From Actinomadura soli (GTDB taxonomy: Bacteria > Actinomycetota > Actinomycetes > Streptosporangiales > Streptosporangiaceae): DNA of 64,000 nucleotides. The notes under the pieces were generated by a model. It saw only the letters and a list, made by a program, of their open reading frames with translations. It was not told the origin of the DNA and made no database searches. The position numbers and the translations under genes are program-made. This document shows positions 10,096 to 18,419 of the stretch, piece by piece (positions within the stretch are counted from its first letter, which is position 1; the number at the start of each line of letters is the position of its first letter). Location of the stretch: contig NZ_VCKW01000006.1 of NCBI RefSeq assembly GCF_005889715.1, forward strand, positions 1 through 64,000. The letters run 5' to 3'.

Positions 10096-11001
10096 ATGCG
10101 CGTACAGTTCGTTCTCCAGGAGATCTGGATCGGTCTCCGCCGGAACATGACGATGACGATCTCCCTCGTCATCACCGTCGCCATCGCCATGGCGCTCTTC
10201 GGCACCGGGTTGCTCCTGCGGGAGCAGGTCCGGGCGTCCAAGAGCTTCTGGTACGACAAGATCGAGGTCTCGATCTTCCTGTGCGCCAAGACGAGTTCCA
10301 ACGAGGCCTGCCAGAAGCAGGACATCACCGAGCAGCAGCGGCAGACCCTCAAGGGGCAGCTGGAGAAGATGCCGCAGGTCTCGAACGTCGAGTACGAGAG
10401 CAAGCAGCAGGCGTACACCCGGTTCAAGGACAACTTCGCGGGCGCGCCCGGCTTCGTGGAGAGCACCAAAGAGGGTGACATTCCCGACTCGTTCCGGGTG
10501 AAGCTGAAGAATCCCGAGGAGTACAAGGCGGTCGCGCAGGCGATGCTCGGGCAACCGGGCGTCGACACCGTGATCAACGAACAGGAGATCCTGAAACGGT
10601 TCTTCAGGATCCTGAACGGCCTGCAGGTGGCCGCGCTGACGATCGCGTTGATCCAGGTGGTCGCGGCGGTGATGCTGGTCGGCAACACCGTCCGGCTGTC
10701 GGCGTTCAACCGGCGCCGGGAGACGGGCATCATGCGGCTGGTCGGCGCGTCCAACACCTACATCCAGATGCCGTTCATCCTGGAGGGTGCGATCGCCGGG
10801 CTGATCGGCGGGATGTTCGCGTCCATCCTGCTCATGTTCAGCAAGACACTGCTGGTCGACAGATTGGCGGGCGACGTCCAGCTCGTCAGCCAGCTCGGCT
10901 GGAGCACGGTGGTCGCCGTCATCGTCCTGTCGATCTGCTTCGGCGTGCTGCTCTGTGCCGTCGCATCGTTCCTCACGCTGCGCAGATATCTGAGAATCTG
11001 A
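10096..11001 (+). CDS. ftsX: Cell division membrane protein FtsX
   Basis: FtsX is the membrane half of the FtsEX complex. The 301-residue product has one N-terminal transmembrane segment (about residues 20-42), a periplasmic or extracytoplasmic domain of about 130 residues containing a Cys pair (FLCAKTSSNEACQK), then three transmembrane segments in the C-terminal FtsX/MacB-type domain. The ATG is preceded by AGGACAGCGAGG. In actinobacteria the external domain contacts NlpC/P60-type hydrolases; no such gene lies next to it here. Confidence 0.97.
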   Translation: MRVQFVLQEIWIGLRRNMTMTISLVITVAIAMALFGTGLLLREQVRASKSFWYDKIEVSIFLCAKTSSNEACQKQDITEQQRQTLKGQLEKMPQVSNVEYESKQQAYTRFKDNFAGAPGFVESTKEGDIPDSFRVKLKNPEEYKAVAQAMLGQPGVDTVINEQEILKRFFRILNGLQVAALTIALIQVVAAVMLVGNTVRLSAFNRRRETGIMRLVGASNTYIQMPFILEGAIAGLIGGMFASILLMFSKTLLVDRLAGDVQLVSQLGWSTVVAVIVLSICFGVLLCAVASFLTLRRYLRI

Positions 11002-11009
11002 CGGCGTGA

Positions 11010-11037
11010 CCGGATCCGGCTGAAGCGCCGGGTCCGG
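11010..11037 (+). terminator. Hairpin after ftsX
   Basis: CCGGATCCGGC pairs with GCCGGGTCCGG with one T/G mismatch and a 6-base loop, 9 bases after the ftsX stop and 28 bases before the next start. There is no U-tract. It could attenuate transcription between ftsX and the protease gene. Confidence 0.35.
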
Positions 11038-11064
11038 CGTGGTCCGCCGCCCTACACTTGCCGC

Positions 11065-12378
11065 ATGTTCCGGTCCGGCTTCCTGCGGGGGGACGATTCC
11101 CCACACCCCCCGGAAAAGCCCGCACGGCTCGGGGGAGGGCGGCCCCGGCGAACCTCCCGTGTCAGGACGGCCGGGCGCTTGCTGCGCGGTGCCGCCGTCG
11201 CCACCGCGATCCTCTGCGCGTACGGGCTGGGGATGGTGAGCGGCTCGGGGTCGCAGCGGCACAGCGCCGTCGCGGGCGACGGGTCCGTCCTCGACGAGGC
11301 CGCCGCGAAGATCGGCGGCCATGCCGAGAGGCCGGTCGGACGCGCCGAACTCGACCGCGCCGCCATCGAGGGCATGCTGCGCGGCCTCGGCGACAGGTGG
11401 GCGCAGTACTACTCCGCCCGCGAGTTCGACGATGCCGAAGGACGCCTGACCGGCCACTACAGCGGCGTCGGCCTGTGGCTAGGCGGCGTGGACGGCGATC
11501 CAGGCGCCCGTGCGGCCCGCTCCGGCGTGGTGGTCGCGAGCGTCCAGCCCGGTGGCGCCGCCGCCCGTGCCGGAGTGCTGCCCGGCGACGTCATCACCGG
11601 AGTCGGGAACGCGTCCGCGGCCGGCTGGGACGTCGAGCGGGTAGCCGAGGCGCTGCGCGGACGTCCGGACGAGCCCGTCGAACTCACCGTCGAACGCGAC
11701 CGTAGAACTATGCGGTTCCACCTCGTCCGCACACCGGTCCCCGCAGGAGACGTCACCGTGACCGAGCTTCCCGAGCAGGCGCGGATGATCCGGATCGGCT
11801 CCTTCACGCGTGGGACGGGGCAGCGGGTCCGCGCCGCGGCGGCCGGACGGTCGCCGTCCGGCGGTCCCGTGGGCGGTGTCCTGCTCGACCTGCGCGGCAA
11901 CCCGGGCGGGCTGCTGGACGAGGCCGTCGAGACGGCGTCGGCGTTCCTGTCCGGCGGGCCCGTCGTGACGTACGAGCCGCGCGGGCTGCCCGTCCAGCGG
12001 CGCATGGTGACCCTGCCCGGCGACGCCGGGACGCCGCTCGTCGTCCTGGTGGACGCCGGCACCGCGAGCGCGGCGGAGATCGTCGCGGGGTCCCTGCGCG
12101 ACCGCGACCGCGCGGTGATCATAGGATCGCGTACATACGGGAAGGGTTCGGTGCAGGAGCCCATCCGGCTGGCCGACGGGTCGGTGATCGAACTGACCGT
12201 CGGTCGCTACCGCACCCCGAGCGGCCGTAACCTCGACGGGGTCGGGATCGAACCCGACGTGGCGGTCTCCGCCGACCGTCCCCCCAAGGAGGCCGAGCGG
12301 AGAGCCCGGACGGTGCTGCGCGGCCTGCGCGCCGCCCTGCCGCCGGGAACCGCCGGGCCGCACAAGGACGAGGACTGA
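11065..12378 (+). CDS. PDZ-containing S41 family (CtpA/Tsp-like) serine protease
   Basis: The 437-residue product has an N-terminal transmembrane segment near residues 37-60 that places the enzyme outside the membrane, then an S41 N-terminal region, a PDZ domain at about 145-235 and the protease domain. The Ser/Lys dyad can be read: Ser335 in [11 protein letters not shown] and Lys360 in [10 protein letters not shown]. The FtsEX-S41-SmpB order is a conserved actinobacterial arrangement, which suggests a link to envelope or division proteolysis; that is inference. The substrate is unknown. The smpB start follows 4 bases after the stop, so the two are probably co-transcribed. Confidence 0.93.
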   Translation: MFRSGFLRGDDSPHPPEKPARLGGGRPRRTSRVRTAGRLLRGAAVATAILCAYGLGMVSGSGSQRHSAVAGDGSVLDEAAAKIGGHAERPVGRAELDRAAIEGMLRGLGDRWAQYYSAREFDDAEGRLTGHYSGVGLWLGGVDGDPGARAARSGVVVASVQPGGAAARAGVLPGDVITGVGNASAAGWDVERVAEALRGRPDEPVELTVERDRRTMRFHLVRTPVPAGDVTVTELPEQARMIRIGSFTRGTGQRVRAAAAGRSPSGGPVGGVLLDLRGNPGGLLDEAVETASAFLSGGPVVTYEPRGLPVQRRMVTLPGDAGTPLVVLVDAGTASAAEIVAGSLRDRDRAVIIGSRTYGKGSVQEPIRLADGSVIELTVGRYRTPSGRNLDGVGIEPDVAVSADRPPKEAERRARTVLRGLRAALPPGTAGPHKDED

Positions 12379-12382
12379 GGAC

Positions 12383-12880
12383 GTGGCACGCGACACCGGG
12401 CGCAAGAAGGACAAGGACGCCGGGCACAGGCTCATAGCCCAGAACAAGCGGGCCCGCTACGACTACCACATCGACGACACGTGGGAGGCGGGCATGGTGC
12501 TGATGGGCACCGAGGTGAAGGCGCTGCGCGCCGGCCGCGCCTCCCTCGCCGACGGCTACGCGCACGTGCGGGACGGGGAGGTGTGGCTGGAGAACGTCCA
12601 CATCCCCGAGTACACGCAGGGCACCTGGACCAACCACGCCCCCCGCAGGCGCCGCAAGCTGCTGCTGAACCGCCGCGAGATACAGAAGATCATCACCAAG
12701 TCGGAGGAGCCCGGCTGGACGCTGATCCCGCTGTCCCTCTACTTCAAGGACGGGAGGGCCAAGGTCGAGATCGGCCTGGCCCGTGGTAAGAAGGCGTACG
12801 ACAAGCGCCAGGCCCTCGCGAAGCGGGAAGCCGAGCGGGAGATGCAGAAGGCGGCGGCGGCCCAGTTCAGGAGACGGTGA
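12383..12880 (+). CDS. smpB: SsrA-binding protein SmpB
   Basis: SmpB binds the tRNA-like domain of tmRNA and delivers it to stalled ribosomes for trans-translation. The 165-residue basic protein contains the family core: [39 protein letters not shown], NPHxPEY-like [26 protein letters not shown] and the C-terminal [20 protein letters not shown] tail that probes the mRNA channel. It starts at GTG, 4 bases after the protease stop. The tmRNA gene itself lies 2.3 kb downstream. Confidence 0.98.
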   Translation: MARDTGRKKDKDAGHRLIAQNKRARYDYHIDDTWEAGMVLMGTEVKALRAGRASLADGYAHVRDGEVWLENVHIPEYTQGTWTNHAPRRRRKLLLNRREIQKIITKSEEPGWTLIPLSLYFKDGRAKVEIGLARGKKAYDKRQALAKREAEREMQKAAAAQFRRR

Positions 12881-12889
12881 AGGGTGCCG

Positions 12890-14848
12890 ATGACCAACCG
12901 TGGCCGGAGGCGGCTTCCGCGGGGCACGCGGGCTGTGCGGGGCGCGCGGACGCGCCGGCGTCAGGGGGCGTCCCTCGCGGTCTGCGCCGCCCTCGTCGCG
13001 TCCCTGACGACGGGATGCTGGGCCGAGCCGTCGGCTATGCCCGCCGTCCGCGACTTCCTGATCGCCTGGCAGGTCGGCAACTACGAGGCGGCCGCAGGCC
13101 GGACCGTCGGCATCGACAAGCGGCAGGTCGAGGACGCGCTCAGCCGCGTCCGGCAGCAGCTGGACGCCGCGTCCCTGCGGCTGTCCCTCGGCACCCAGGT
13201 CAAGGGCAGCGACGTCGACCAGATCGTCAAGAAGGGCGACGAGGCCGACGCGCGCTTCACCGTGAAGATCGACCTCGGGGAGAACGGCCAGCCGTGGGAG
13301 TACCCCGGGCTGATGCACCTGCGCCGGATCGGCGGCAAGTGGAAGGTGGTCTGGAGCCCGTCCATCGTCCACACGAAGCTGAAGCCCGGGCAGCGGCTCG
13401 CCGTGGTGACGGAGGTGCCGAAGCGCGCCCCCATCACCGACACGCAGGGCCGCTCCGTGCTGCAGGCGGTCGACGCCTTCATGGTCGGCGTGTACCCCGG
13501 GCAGCTCGCCGATCCGCAGAAGACCCTCGACCTGCTCGCCAAGCAGACGAAGATCGACGGTGGCCGCCGGCTGGACGCCGAACGCCTGCTCGGCCGCGTC
13601 CAGTCCGCACCGCCGCAGGAGTTCCTGCCGCTCCTCACACTCCAGGTCCCGACGCACAGCAAGCTGATCCAGCGGCTCAACCGCGTCCCGGGCATCCGGT
13701 TCCAGGCCGTCAAGGCCCCCATCGCGCCCGCGTACGCGCCCGAGCTGATCGGCGGCCTCGGCCCCGCCACCGCCGACCGCCTCCAGCAGGTCGGCGCCCC
13801 CTACCAGCCGGGCGACACCATCGGCGTCAGCGGCATCCAGCTCCTCCAGCAGCGCCGCCTCGCCGGGACGCCCACCGTCCGGGTCGTGGCGCAGGACGAG
13901 ACCGGCGAGAACACCGAGGAGCTGCGTTCCTGGCCCGGCCAAGACCCGCAGGCCGTCCGCACCACGCTCGACCCTGGCTTCCAGCGCCGCGCCGACTTCG
14001 CCCTCAACGGGCTGACCTATCCCGCGTCCATGGTGGCGGTACGTCCGAGCACCGGCGAGGTCCTGGCCGTCTCCAACCATGGGACGAACGGCCAGAACCT
14101 CGCGTTCGAGGGCCACTACCCGCCCGGTCTGACGTTCGGGATCGTCTCCGCCGAGGCGCTGTTCTCCCAGGCCGGGATGAACCAGTCCACGAAGACGACC
14201 TGCCCCGGCAAGGTGACCGTCGGCAACCAGACGTTCGTCAACAAGGCCCGCCCTGACGGCCCGTTCTCCACCCACTTCGCCACGTCCTGCAAGACGACCC
14301 TCGCGCAGCTGGGCAGCAAGCTGGACGCGCAGACCCTCGTCAAGGAAGCGGGCCAGCTCGGCCTGGGCCAGAACTGGGGCCTGATGGTCCCGGCGTTCAC
14401 CGGCTCTGTCCCGACCCCCGCCGACGAGGGCGAGAAGGCGGCCGCCATGGTCGGCGAGGGCAAGGTCGAGGTGAGCCCCCTGGCCATGGCCCTCGTCGCC
14501 GCCGCCGCGCAGAACGGCACCTGGAAGCCGCCGTACGTCCTCTCGGACATCCCCAAGACCGTCCAGGCGCCCGCGCCGCAGAACCTGCGGCCCGAGTCCA
14601 TCTCCAGCCTCAAGAAGCTCCTCGGCCGCAACGCCAAGTTCGGCAACGCCCGCGGCGCCCGCGTCTCCGGCGACGTCGTCGGCGTCGCCGCGCTCGCCAC
14701 CTACCAGCGGGACGGCGCCACCAGGACCGTCTCCTGGTTCGTCGGCTCCATCGGCGACCGCGCCTTCGCCATCGCCGTCGAGGGCCGCGTCAACACCCCC
14801 CAGCTCGCCGCCAGGTTCCTGACCGGCACAGCTCGCGGCGCGGGGTAG
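12890..14848 (+). CDS. Penicillin-binding-protein-like lipoprotein with degenerate transpeptidase site
   Basis: The 652-residue product starts at ATG 12890, spaced 6 bases from AAGGG; a GTG 6 bases upstream is possible. A basic leader and hydrophobic stretch end in SLTTGC, a lipobox. Next come an NTF2-like MecA_N domain (FLIAWQVGNYEAAAG), a PBP dimerisation region, and a transpeptidase-like domain that keeps peripheral family motifs such as MVAVRPSTGEVLAV and MVGEGKVEVSPLAMALV. All three catalytic motifs are altered. The SxxK position reads LTFG (residues 414-417, after HYPPG), the SxN position reads SCK, and no KTG is found before the final strands. It therefore probably cannot form an acyl-enzyme and may act as a scaffold or sensor. 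The gene follows smpB after 9 bases. Confidence 0.85.
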   Translation: MTNRGRRRLPRGTRAVRGARTRRRQGASLAVCAALVASLTTGCWAEPSAMPAVRDFLIAWQVGNYEAAAGRTVGIDKRQVEDALSRVRQQLDAASLRLSLGTQVKGSDVDQIVKKGDEADARFTVKIDLGENGQPWEYPGLMHLRRIGGKWKVVWSPSIVHTKLKPGQRLAVVTEVPKRAPITDTQGRSVLQAVDAFMVGVYPGQLADPQKTLDLLAKQTKIDGGRRLDAERLLGRVQSAPPQEFLPLLTLQVPTHSKLIQRLNRVPGIRFQAVKAPIAPAYAPELIGGLGPATADRLQQVGAPYQPGDTIGVSGIQLLQQRRLAGTPTVRVVAQDETGENTEELRSWPGQDPQAVRTTLDPGFQRRADFALNGLTYPASMVAVRPSTGEVLAVSNHGTNGQNLAFEGHYPPGLTFGIVSAEALFSQAGMNQSTKTTCPGKVTVGNQTFVNKARPDGPFSTHFATSCKTTLAQLGSKLDAQTLVKEAGQLGLGQNWGLMVPAFTGSVPTPADEGEKAAAMVGEGKVEVSPLAMALVAAAAQNGTWKPPYVLSDIPKTVQAPAPQNLRPESISSLKKLLGRNAKFGNARGARVSGDVVGVAALATYQRDGATRTVSWFVGSIGDRAFAIAVEGRVNTPQLAARFLTGTARGAG

Positions 14849-14963
14849 ACGACTTTGTCATCCCTTTAAGCATCAGGCGCAACTAACCCACCGCTCCCGA
14901 GCGTCTTTACGGGTGACTGAGACACCGCTTGGGGGGTTGCGGGCTCAGTCGCCGTGATGAGAC

Positions 14964-14990
14964 CAGAGCCTCGTCTCGGGGGAGGCTCTG
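14964..14990 (+). terminator. Perfect 9-bp hairpin after PBP-like gene
   Basis: CAGAGCCTC (14964-14972) pairs exactly with GAGGCTCTG (14982-14990) across a 9-base loop, about 115 bases after the stop codon. It is a likely transcription end signal despite the lack of a U-run. Confidence 0.4.
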
Positions 14991-15020
14991 TCGTCCGGAC
15001 CGGCCCGACCCTGCCGGTCG

Positions 15021-15057
15021 ACCCCGGTGGGCGCGACCAGTTCGCGCTCACCGGGGT
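15021..15057 (+). terminator. Very stable 16-bp hairpin upstream of the tmRNA promoter
   Basis: ACCCCGGTGGGCGCGA (15021-15036) pairs with TCGCGCTCACCGGGGT (15042-15057), with 15 Watson-Crick pairs, one G-U pair and a 5-base loop. It probably insulates the tmRNA gene from upstream transcription. Confidence 0.5.
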
Positions 15058-15151
15058 TCACGGCCGCCGGGAATCACGTTGCCCGTTCACGCGTTATCCT
15101 TGTAACGTCATCATGCGGACGTCCCCGGACGCCCGTTTGACAACTGAACAT

Positions 15152-15524
15152 GGGGGTGACCGGCTTCGACTTCGGTCGTTCGAGCCAGGGGAAGCGGGTC
15201 GAGGGTTGCTGTCGTGACCTCGTAAATCCTGTGACAGCAAACCAATAACTGCCAACACGAAGCAGTCCGAGTTCGCTCTCGCCGCCTGAGCGAGTAGCGA
15301 ACTCTGTCAGCCCGGGTGAGTCTCCGCCCCGGGACCTGGCATCGTAAGGAGACTCCACCTACCAGCCCGGTCGCGGGGCCGGTAGGGAAACCCAACAGCG
15401 ACTGAGTCCGTCGGCGACACGCCTGCGTGAGCGCCGGGACTGAGAAAACGCCAAGCAGGCTGCACCCGGAGAAGCCCTAGCCCATCACCGAAGGACGCGG
15501 GTTCGATTCCCGCCACCTCCACCA
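15152..15524 (+). ncRNA. ssrA: Transfer-messenger RNA (tmRNA, SsrA)
   Basis: tmRNA acts as tRNA-Ala and then as mRNA to tag stalled nascent proteins for proteolysis. The tRNA-like ends are clear: 5' GGGGGTG pairs with 3' CACCTCC followed by encoded ACCA, and the T-arm GCGGGTTCGATTCCCGC lies just before. The tag frame starts with the resume codon GCC at 15251 and reads ANTKQSEFALAA then TGA (15287-15289), ending in the usual ALAA degron. The 373-base length is normal. Downstream pseudoknot-forming GC stretches lie between the tag and the 3' domain. smpB is 2.3 kb upstream on the same strand. The encoded CCA is part of the gene. Confidence 0.98.
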
Positions 15525-15826
15525 CCCGCGAAGCCGCCGGCCAGAACACATCTGACCGGCGGCTTCCGCGCGCACGCCACCGTTCCTCTACGAACTCGAC
15601 CCCGATGGCGCGCGCGAGGTTCTCGACGACGTTCAGCCCGAAGGGCACCACAGCCGACGCGGCGAACACACGCTGCTGGAAGCGGCGGAGCCCCTCCCGC
15701 CCCTCGGGCTGTATTCCTTGAGGTCGTCGGGTGTCCACTTCGAGCCACACGTTATCCACGCACTGGACGGCGAACCGTCCAGGCGACTCTCTACCCTTGG
15801 ATCGCTATCGCCAAGGAGGGGTCACC
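15525..15826. other. Gap between tmRNA and small Asp-tailed gene
   Basis: No gene is supported in these 302 bases. A C-to-G rich complementary pair just after the tmRNA end (GCCGCCGGCC near 15535 and GACCGGCGGC near 15554) can form a terminator hairpin for tmRNA. The AAGGAGGGG at the end belongs to the next gene. Confidence 0.4.
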
Positions 15827-16021
15827 ATGCTGCCCAAGCTGCTGCAAGCGTTCTTCAAGGGCCTGTTCGCCGTCGTCATGACCCTGATGCCGACGTCCGT
15901 TCCCGCCGTCGCCACCCTCGTGGCCGTCAGTTCGACCATGGCCATCACGGCCGGCTGCGCAGCGGGGGACGATGACGACGGCGGCGATGACGAAGACAAT
16001 GACGGCGGCGACGACGACTGA
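15827..16021 (+). CDS. Small secreted or membrane protein with Asp/Gly-rich tail
   Basis: The 64-residue product has a strong ribosome site, AAGGAGGGG, 6 bases before its ATG, the best argument that it is real. Residues 1-40 are hydrophobic (two segments around FFKGLFAVVMTLM and VATLVAVSSTMAITAGC) and end in an AGC that resembles a lipobox. The last 18 residues are almost only Asp, Gly, Glu and Asn (AGDDDDGGDDEDNDGGDDD). This suggests a membrane or surface-anchored polyacidic tail that could bind cations or basic surfaces. No family is recognised. It stands alone between tmRNA and the convergent pseudogene. Confidence 0.55.
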   Translation: MLPKLLQAFFKGLFAVVMTLMPTSVPAVATLVAVSSTMAITAGCAAGDDDDGGDDEDNDGGDDD

Positions 16022-16217
16022 TCGTCCGCGCCGCGCCCCGCCGCCCGTCACCGGTCTGCCAACGGCGCTTGACCTGACGGCGGCCTCGTGGTGGAGTGCC
16101 GAACGTTCGTTGACCAGCGGAGCGACGACCAGCAGATCGCCTGGGCCGACGAGCGGTTGCCCGGCAGGCGCGCCCGGCTTTTGTGACGCCGTGTTCCTTC
16201 TGCGCGCTGGCGCCGAA

Positions 16218-17508
16218 TCACTCGCCGGTCGCTCCTTCCTCTGGCGCGCCTGACCCTGGCGACGGCTCCACTCGCACTTCGCTGACCGGCTGGGGTACGT
16301 GAATCCAGGCGAGTTCGGTGAAGCCCTTCTCGGGGATCATCACCTCCGTGCGCTGAAACGACTCGGCGTCCAGTGCGTCCCCGCAGTGCAGGATGACGTC
16401 CCTGTAGAGAACGTCGGGAACGATCAGCACGAAGTCCGAGGCCGGGTGCGCGGCGAGTGTCTGGCAGTGGAGTGGAGTCGAGGAGACGGTGGACCGCGAT
16501 GGTGGAATCGCCGACCCAGCCGTTCGCGCCGTTGCTCACATGTCCGCGGTGCAGGGAGACCCGGATGCGGAGTCGAGCGTGCTCGCTCAAGTCGATGTTG
16601 CTCTCGACCAATGCCTTTCGGAGCTCGGTGACCAGCCGTGGGATGACGACCGTCTCGTCGATGTCCGGGGGCAGGACCACGAACTGCCCGTCTCCGGACG
16701 CTTGAACCTGGTTGTCCGGGACGTCGACCCCGGCATTGTGTCGGGCGCGGGCCAGTAGGTCGACGAACCGTCGCTGCGCACGGATGGCCTCGGTCAGTCG
16801 AAGTCGGCTGAAGCGTTCGATGTCGGCGGCCAGGCACAGCCTCACCCCCGACTTCGTCTGTGATCGGGCGCCCGGTCCAGCGGCCCAAGGCCGGCTCGGC
16901 ACCGCCATACCCACATCGTGCGACACATTGGGACGCGGCCCGGATCGTCCTGGAGGCAGAGATGCGACGAAGGGCTGGGGTTCACCCGCGCTCACGTGCG
17001 CGATAGACCACCGGTTCTGACGGACCGTCGCATCGGCTCGCAGTGAACCGCGAAGATCGGGCAGGTCGGCAGGAACGGCCAGCACCGCGAGTACCATGTG
17101 GCCGCCGTGCACACCCCGTTCCGATTCGAACTGCGTTCCCGCCGCGGCAGTGGAGAGTCCGTCGAAGGAGACTGTCACCTCCGGCGCCTCGGCGGACTGA
17201 CGGGGAGAGGCTGTCTCCAGGTCCAGGACCATCACGCGGTCGTCCTCGAACGACGTCCTAAGGTAGACGGCGATGATCACGGGCCGCCGCTTTTCCACCA
17301 CCTCGAATGCCACCCGCAATCCCACCAGTTCGTGGCCGCCCAATACGGAGGGATCGACCCTGCCCTCCTGCTCGGTAAGCGGATACGCCGTGGGGAGGGC
17401 CAGGCGAATGGTCGCGACATAGGCCGCCTTGGACATGGGCAGCTTTCCACCGGCGGTCGTGAGTTCGACGCTCGCCGCCGGTTCGGAGTCCATCGACGCC
17501 GCGCTCAT
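16218..17508 (-). pseudogene. Nucleotidyl-cyclase-like protein, frameshifted
   Basis: Translation starts at ATG 17508, overlapping the NUDIX gene stop by ATGA. An N-terminal beta-rich domain of unknown type (about 180 residues) is followed by a class III cyclase-like fold: LAADIERFSRL carries the first metal Asp, ASGDGQFVVLP the GDG hairpin with the second, and GWVGDSTIAVHRLLDS matches the substrate-binding helix, where the usual Asn is replaced but Arg is kept. The frame then breaks near 16464, where one extra base separates LLDSTPL from the expected continuation QTLAAHPASDFVLIVPD in the next frame, which ends at 16218. Either this is a recent loss-of-function mutation or a sequencing error. 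Product and activity are unknown. The fold resembles Pycsar-type cyclases only in general outline. Confidence 0.7.
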
Positions 17509-18170
17509 TCCCGGATCATGGGAAGGTCCGGCAGATAGCGTCGGTCGCCGGACAGGAATCCGGCATGCCCGCCGATCAGCGCCCTGCGGTGTCTGCCGTC
17601 GCGAATCTCGGCCGAGGTCGCGCAGATGACCAACGGCACGGACACGTCCGCCCCCGCCCTGACCAGTTCGATCCTCAGCTGGTGTGCGGCGGCATCGCCG
17701 ACGCACAGGTCATGGACCTCGAATCTGCGCAACTGCAGGTAGTCCTTGCCTGCCACCGGTTCGGGCCCAGTCGTGGTCGTTCGTAGGTGGCTGAAAGTGA
17801 GACGCCGGACATGGGGTACGAGATGCGGAAGTTCCACCTCGTTGAGCTCTTCGGCCAGTTCCCTGCGCAGACACTCCGTCGCGCTCTCTCGATAGGCGCC
17901 GCTGAGGAACCAGCGTTCGAAGGCCGGAATCGATTTCCCGGGAAGGAAGCCACGCAGGTCATGATGGAGATCGTTGGCCAGCGGCTCGGGTCTGTCGGGC
18001 CGAAAGCCCCAGCTCTCCAGGAGCCGGGCCGCAGGGCCGAAGTGTTTGTACACCCCGCCCGGCGGGTTGAACACACCGGGACGGCTGGGAGAGTGCAGCA
18101 GAACATGGCGGTCGTCATCTCGGATGCGAACCAGAGCCGAAAAGGAGATCCTTACTTCCCGTGCGCGCAT
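17505..18170 (-). CDS. SMODS-associated-type NUDIX domain protein
   Basis: The 221-residue product starts at ATG 18170 after GAGGAGAGAAGAGG. It begins with a beta-strand region FSALVRIRDDDRHVLL, then FNPPGGVYKHF, a long insertion with DLHHDLRGFLPGKSIPAFERWF, and a NUDIX box core SATECLRRELAEELNEV with the REXXEE metal-binding residues. This order matches the SMODS-associated NUDIX family (Sa_NUDIX), found in bacteria near nucleotide second-messenger immunity genes. The cyclase-like gene follows with a 4-base overlap, so the pair is translationally coupled. NUDIX proteins hydrolyse or bind nucleoside-diphosphate-linked compounds; here the substrate may be the product of the cyclase partner, which is inference. 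Confidence 0.72.
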   Translation of the reverse strand: MRAREVRISFSALVRIRDDDRHVLLHSPSRPGVFNPPGGVYKHFGPAARLLESWGFRPDRPEPLANDLHHDLRGFLPGKSIPAFERWFLSGAYRESATECLRRELAEELNEVELPHLVPHVRRLTFSHLRTTTTGPEPVAGKDYLQLRRFEVHDLCVGDAAAHQLRIELVRAGADVSVPLVICATSAEIRDGRHRRALIGGHAGFLSGDRRYLPDLPMIRE

Positions 18171-18419
18171 GGCCTCTTCTCTCCTCGCCTCCGCCATTGT
18201 CGCCCGGCCCGCGCGGGGAAAATGTGTCACCGGTCTCGGTGAAGGCGGCCGGTGTGTGCCATACACCATCGTCAACCAGTGCCATGTTCCAGAACATGAG
18301 AATCACCACCGCCGGGATGCCGGCACAGCCACGACCACACTCTTCTGCCGCGGGTGGGTGTGTGCGGGGCAGGCGGATATTGGCTGGGTGTGGGGGCGGT
18401 GCGCTGGCACAGTGCTGGT

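Larger units (their letters stand above)
14849..15151. other. Intergenic region between PBP-like gene and tmRNA
   Basis: These 303 bases contain no credible gene but hold two strong hairpins (listed separately) and the tmRNA promoter. A possible promoter is TTGCCC at 15079-15084 and TAACGT at 15103-15108, spaced 18 bases, which would give a short 5' leader removed by RNase P. The TTGACA at 15137-15142 is too close to the mature 5' end to be its -35 box. Confidence 0.4.

Noticed and set aside
15137-15142. TTGACA as the tmRNA -35 box.
   Set aside because: It is only 10 bases from the mature 5' end, too close for a promoter of that RNA.
15495-15524. tmRNA 3' end as an att site with a second copy in the window.
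   Set aside because: I saw no repeat of this sequence elsewhere in the window and no integrase gene.
15300-15760. Minus-strand open frame across the tmRNA 3' half.
   Set aside because: It covers a structured RNA gene and has no ribosome site or recognisable product.
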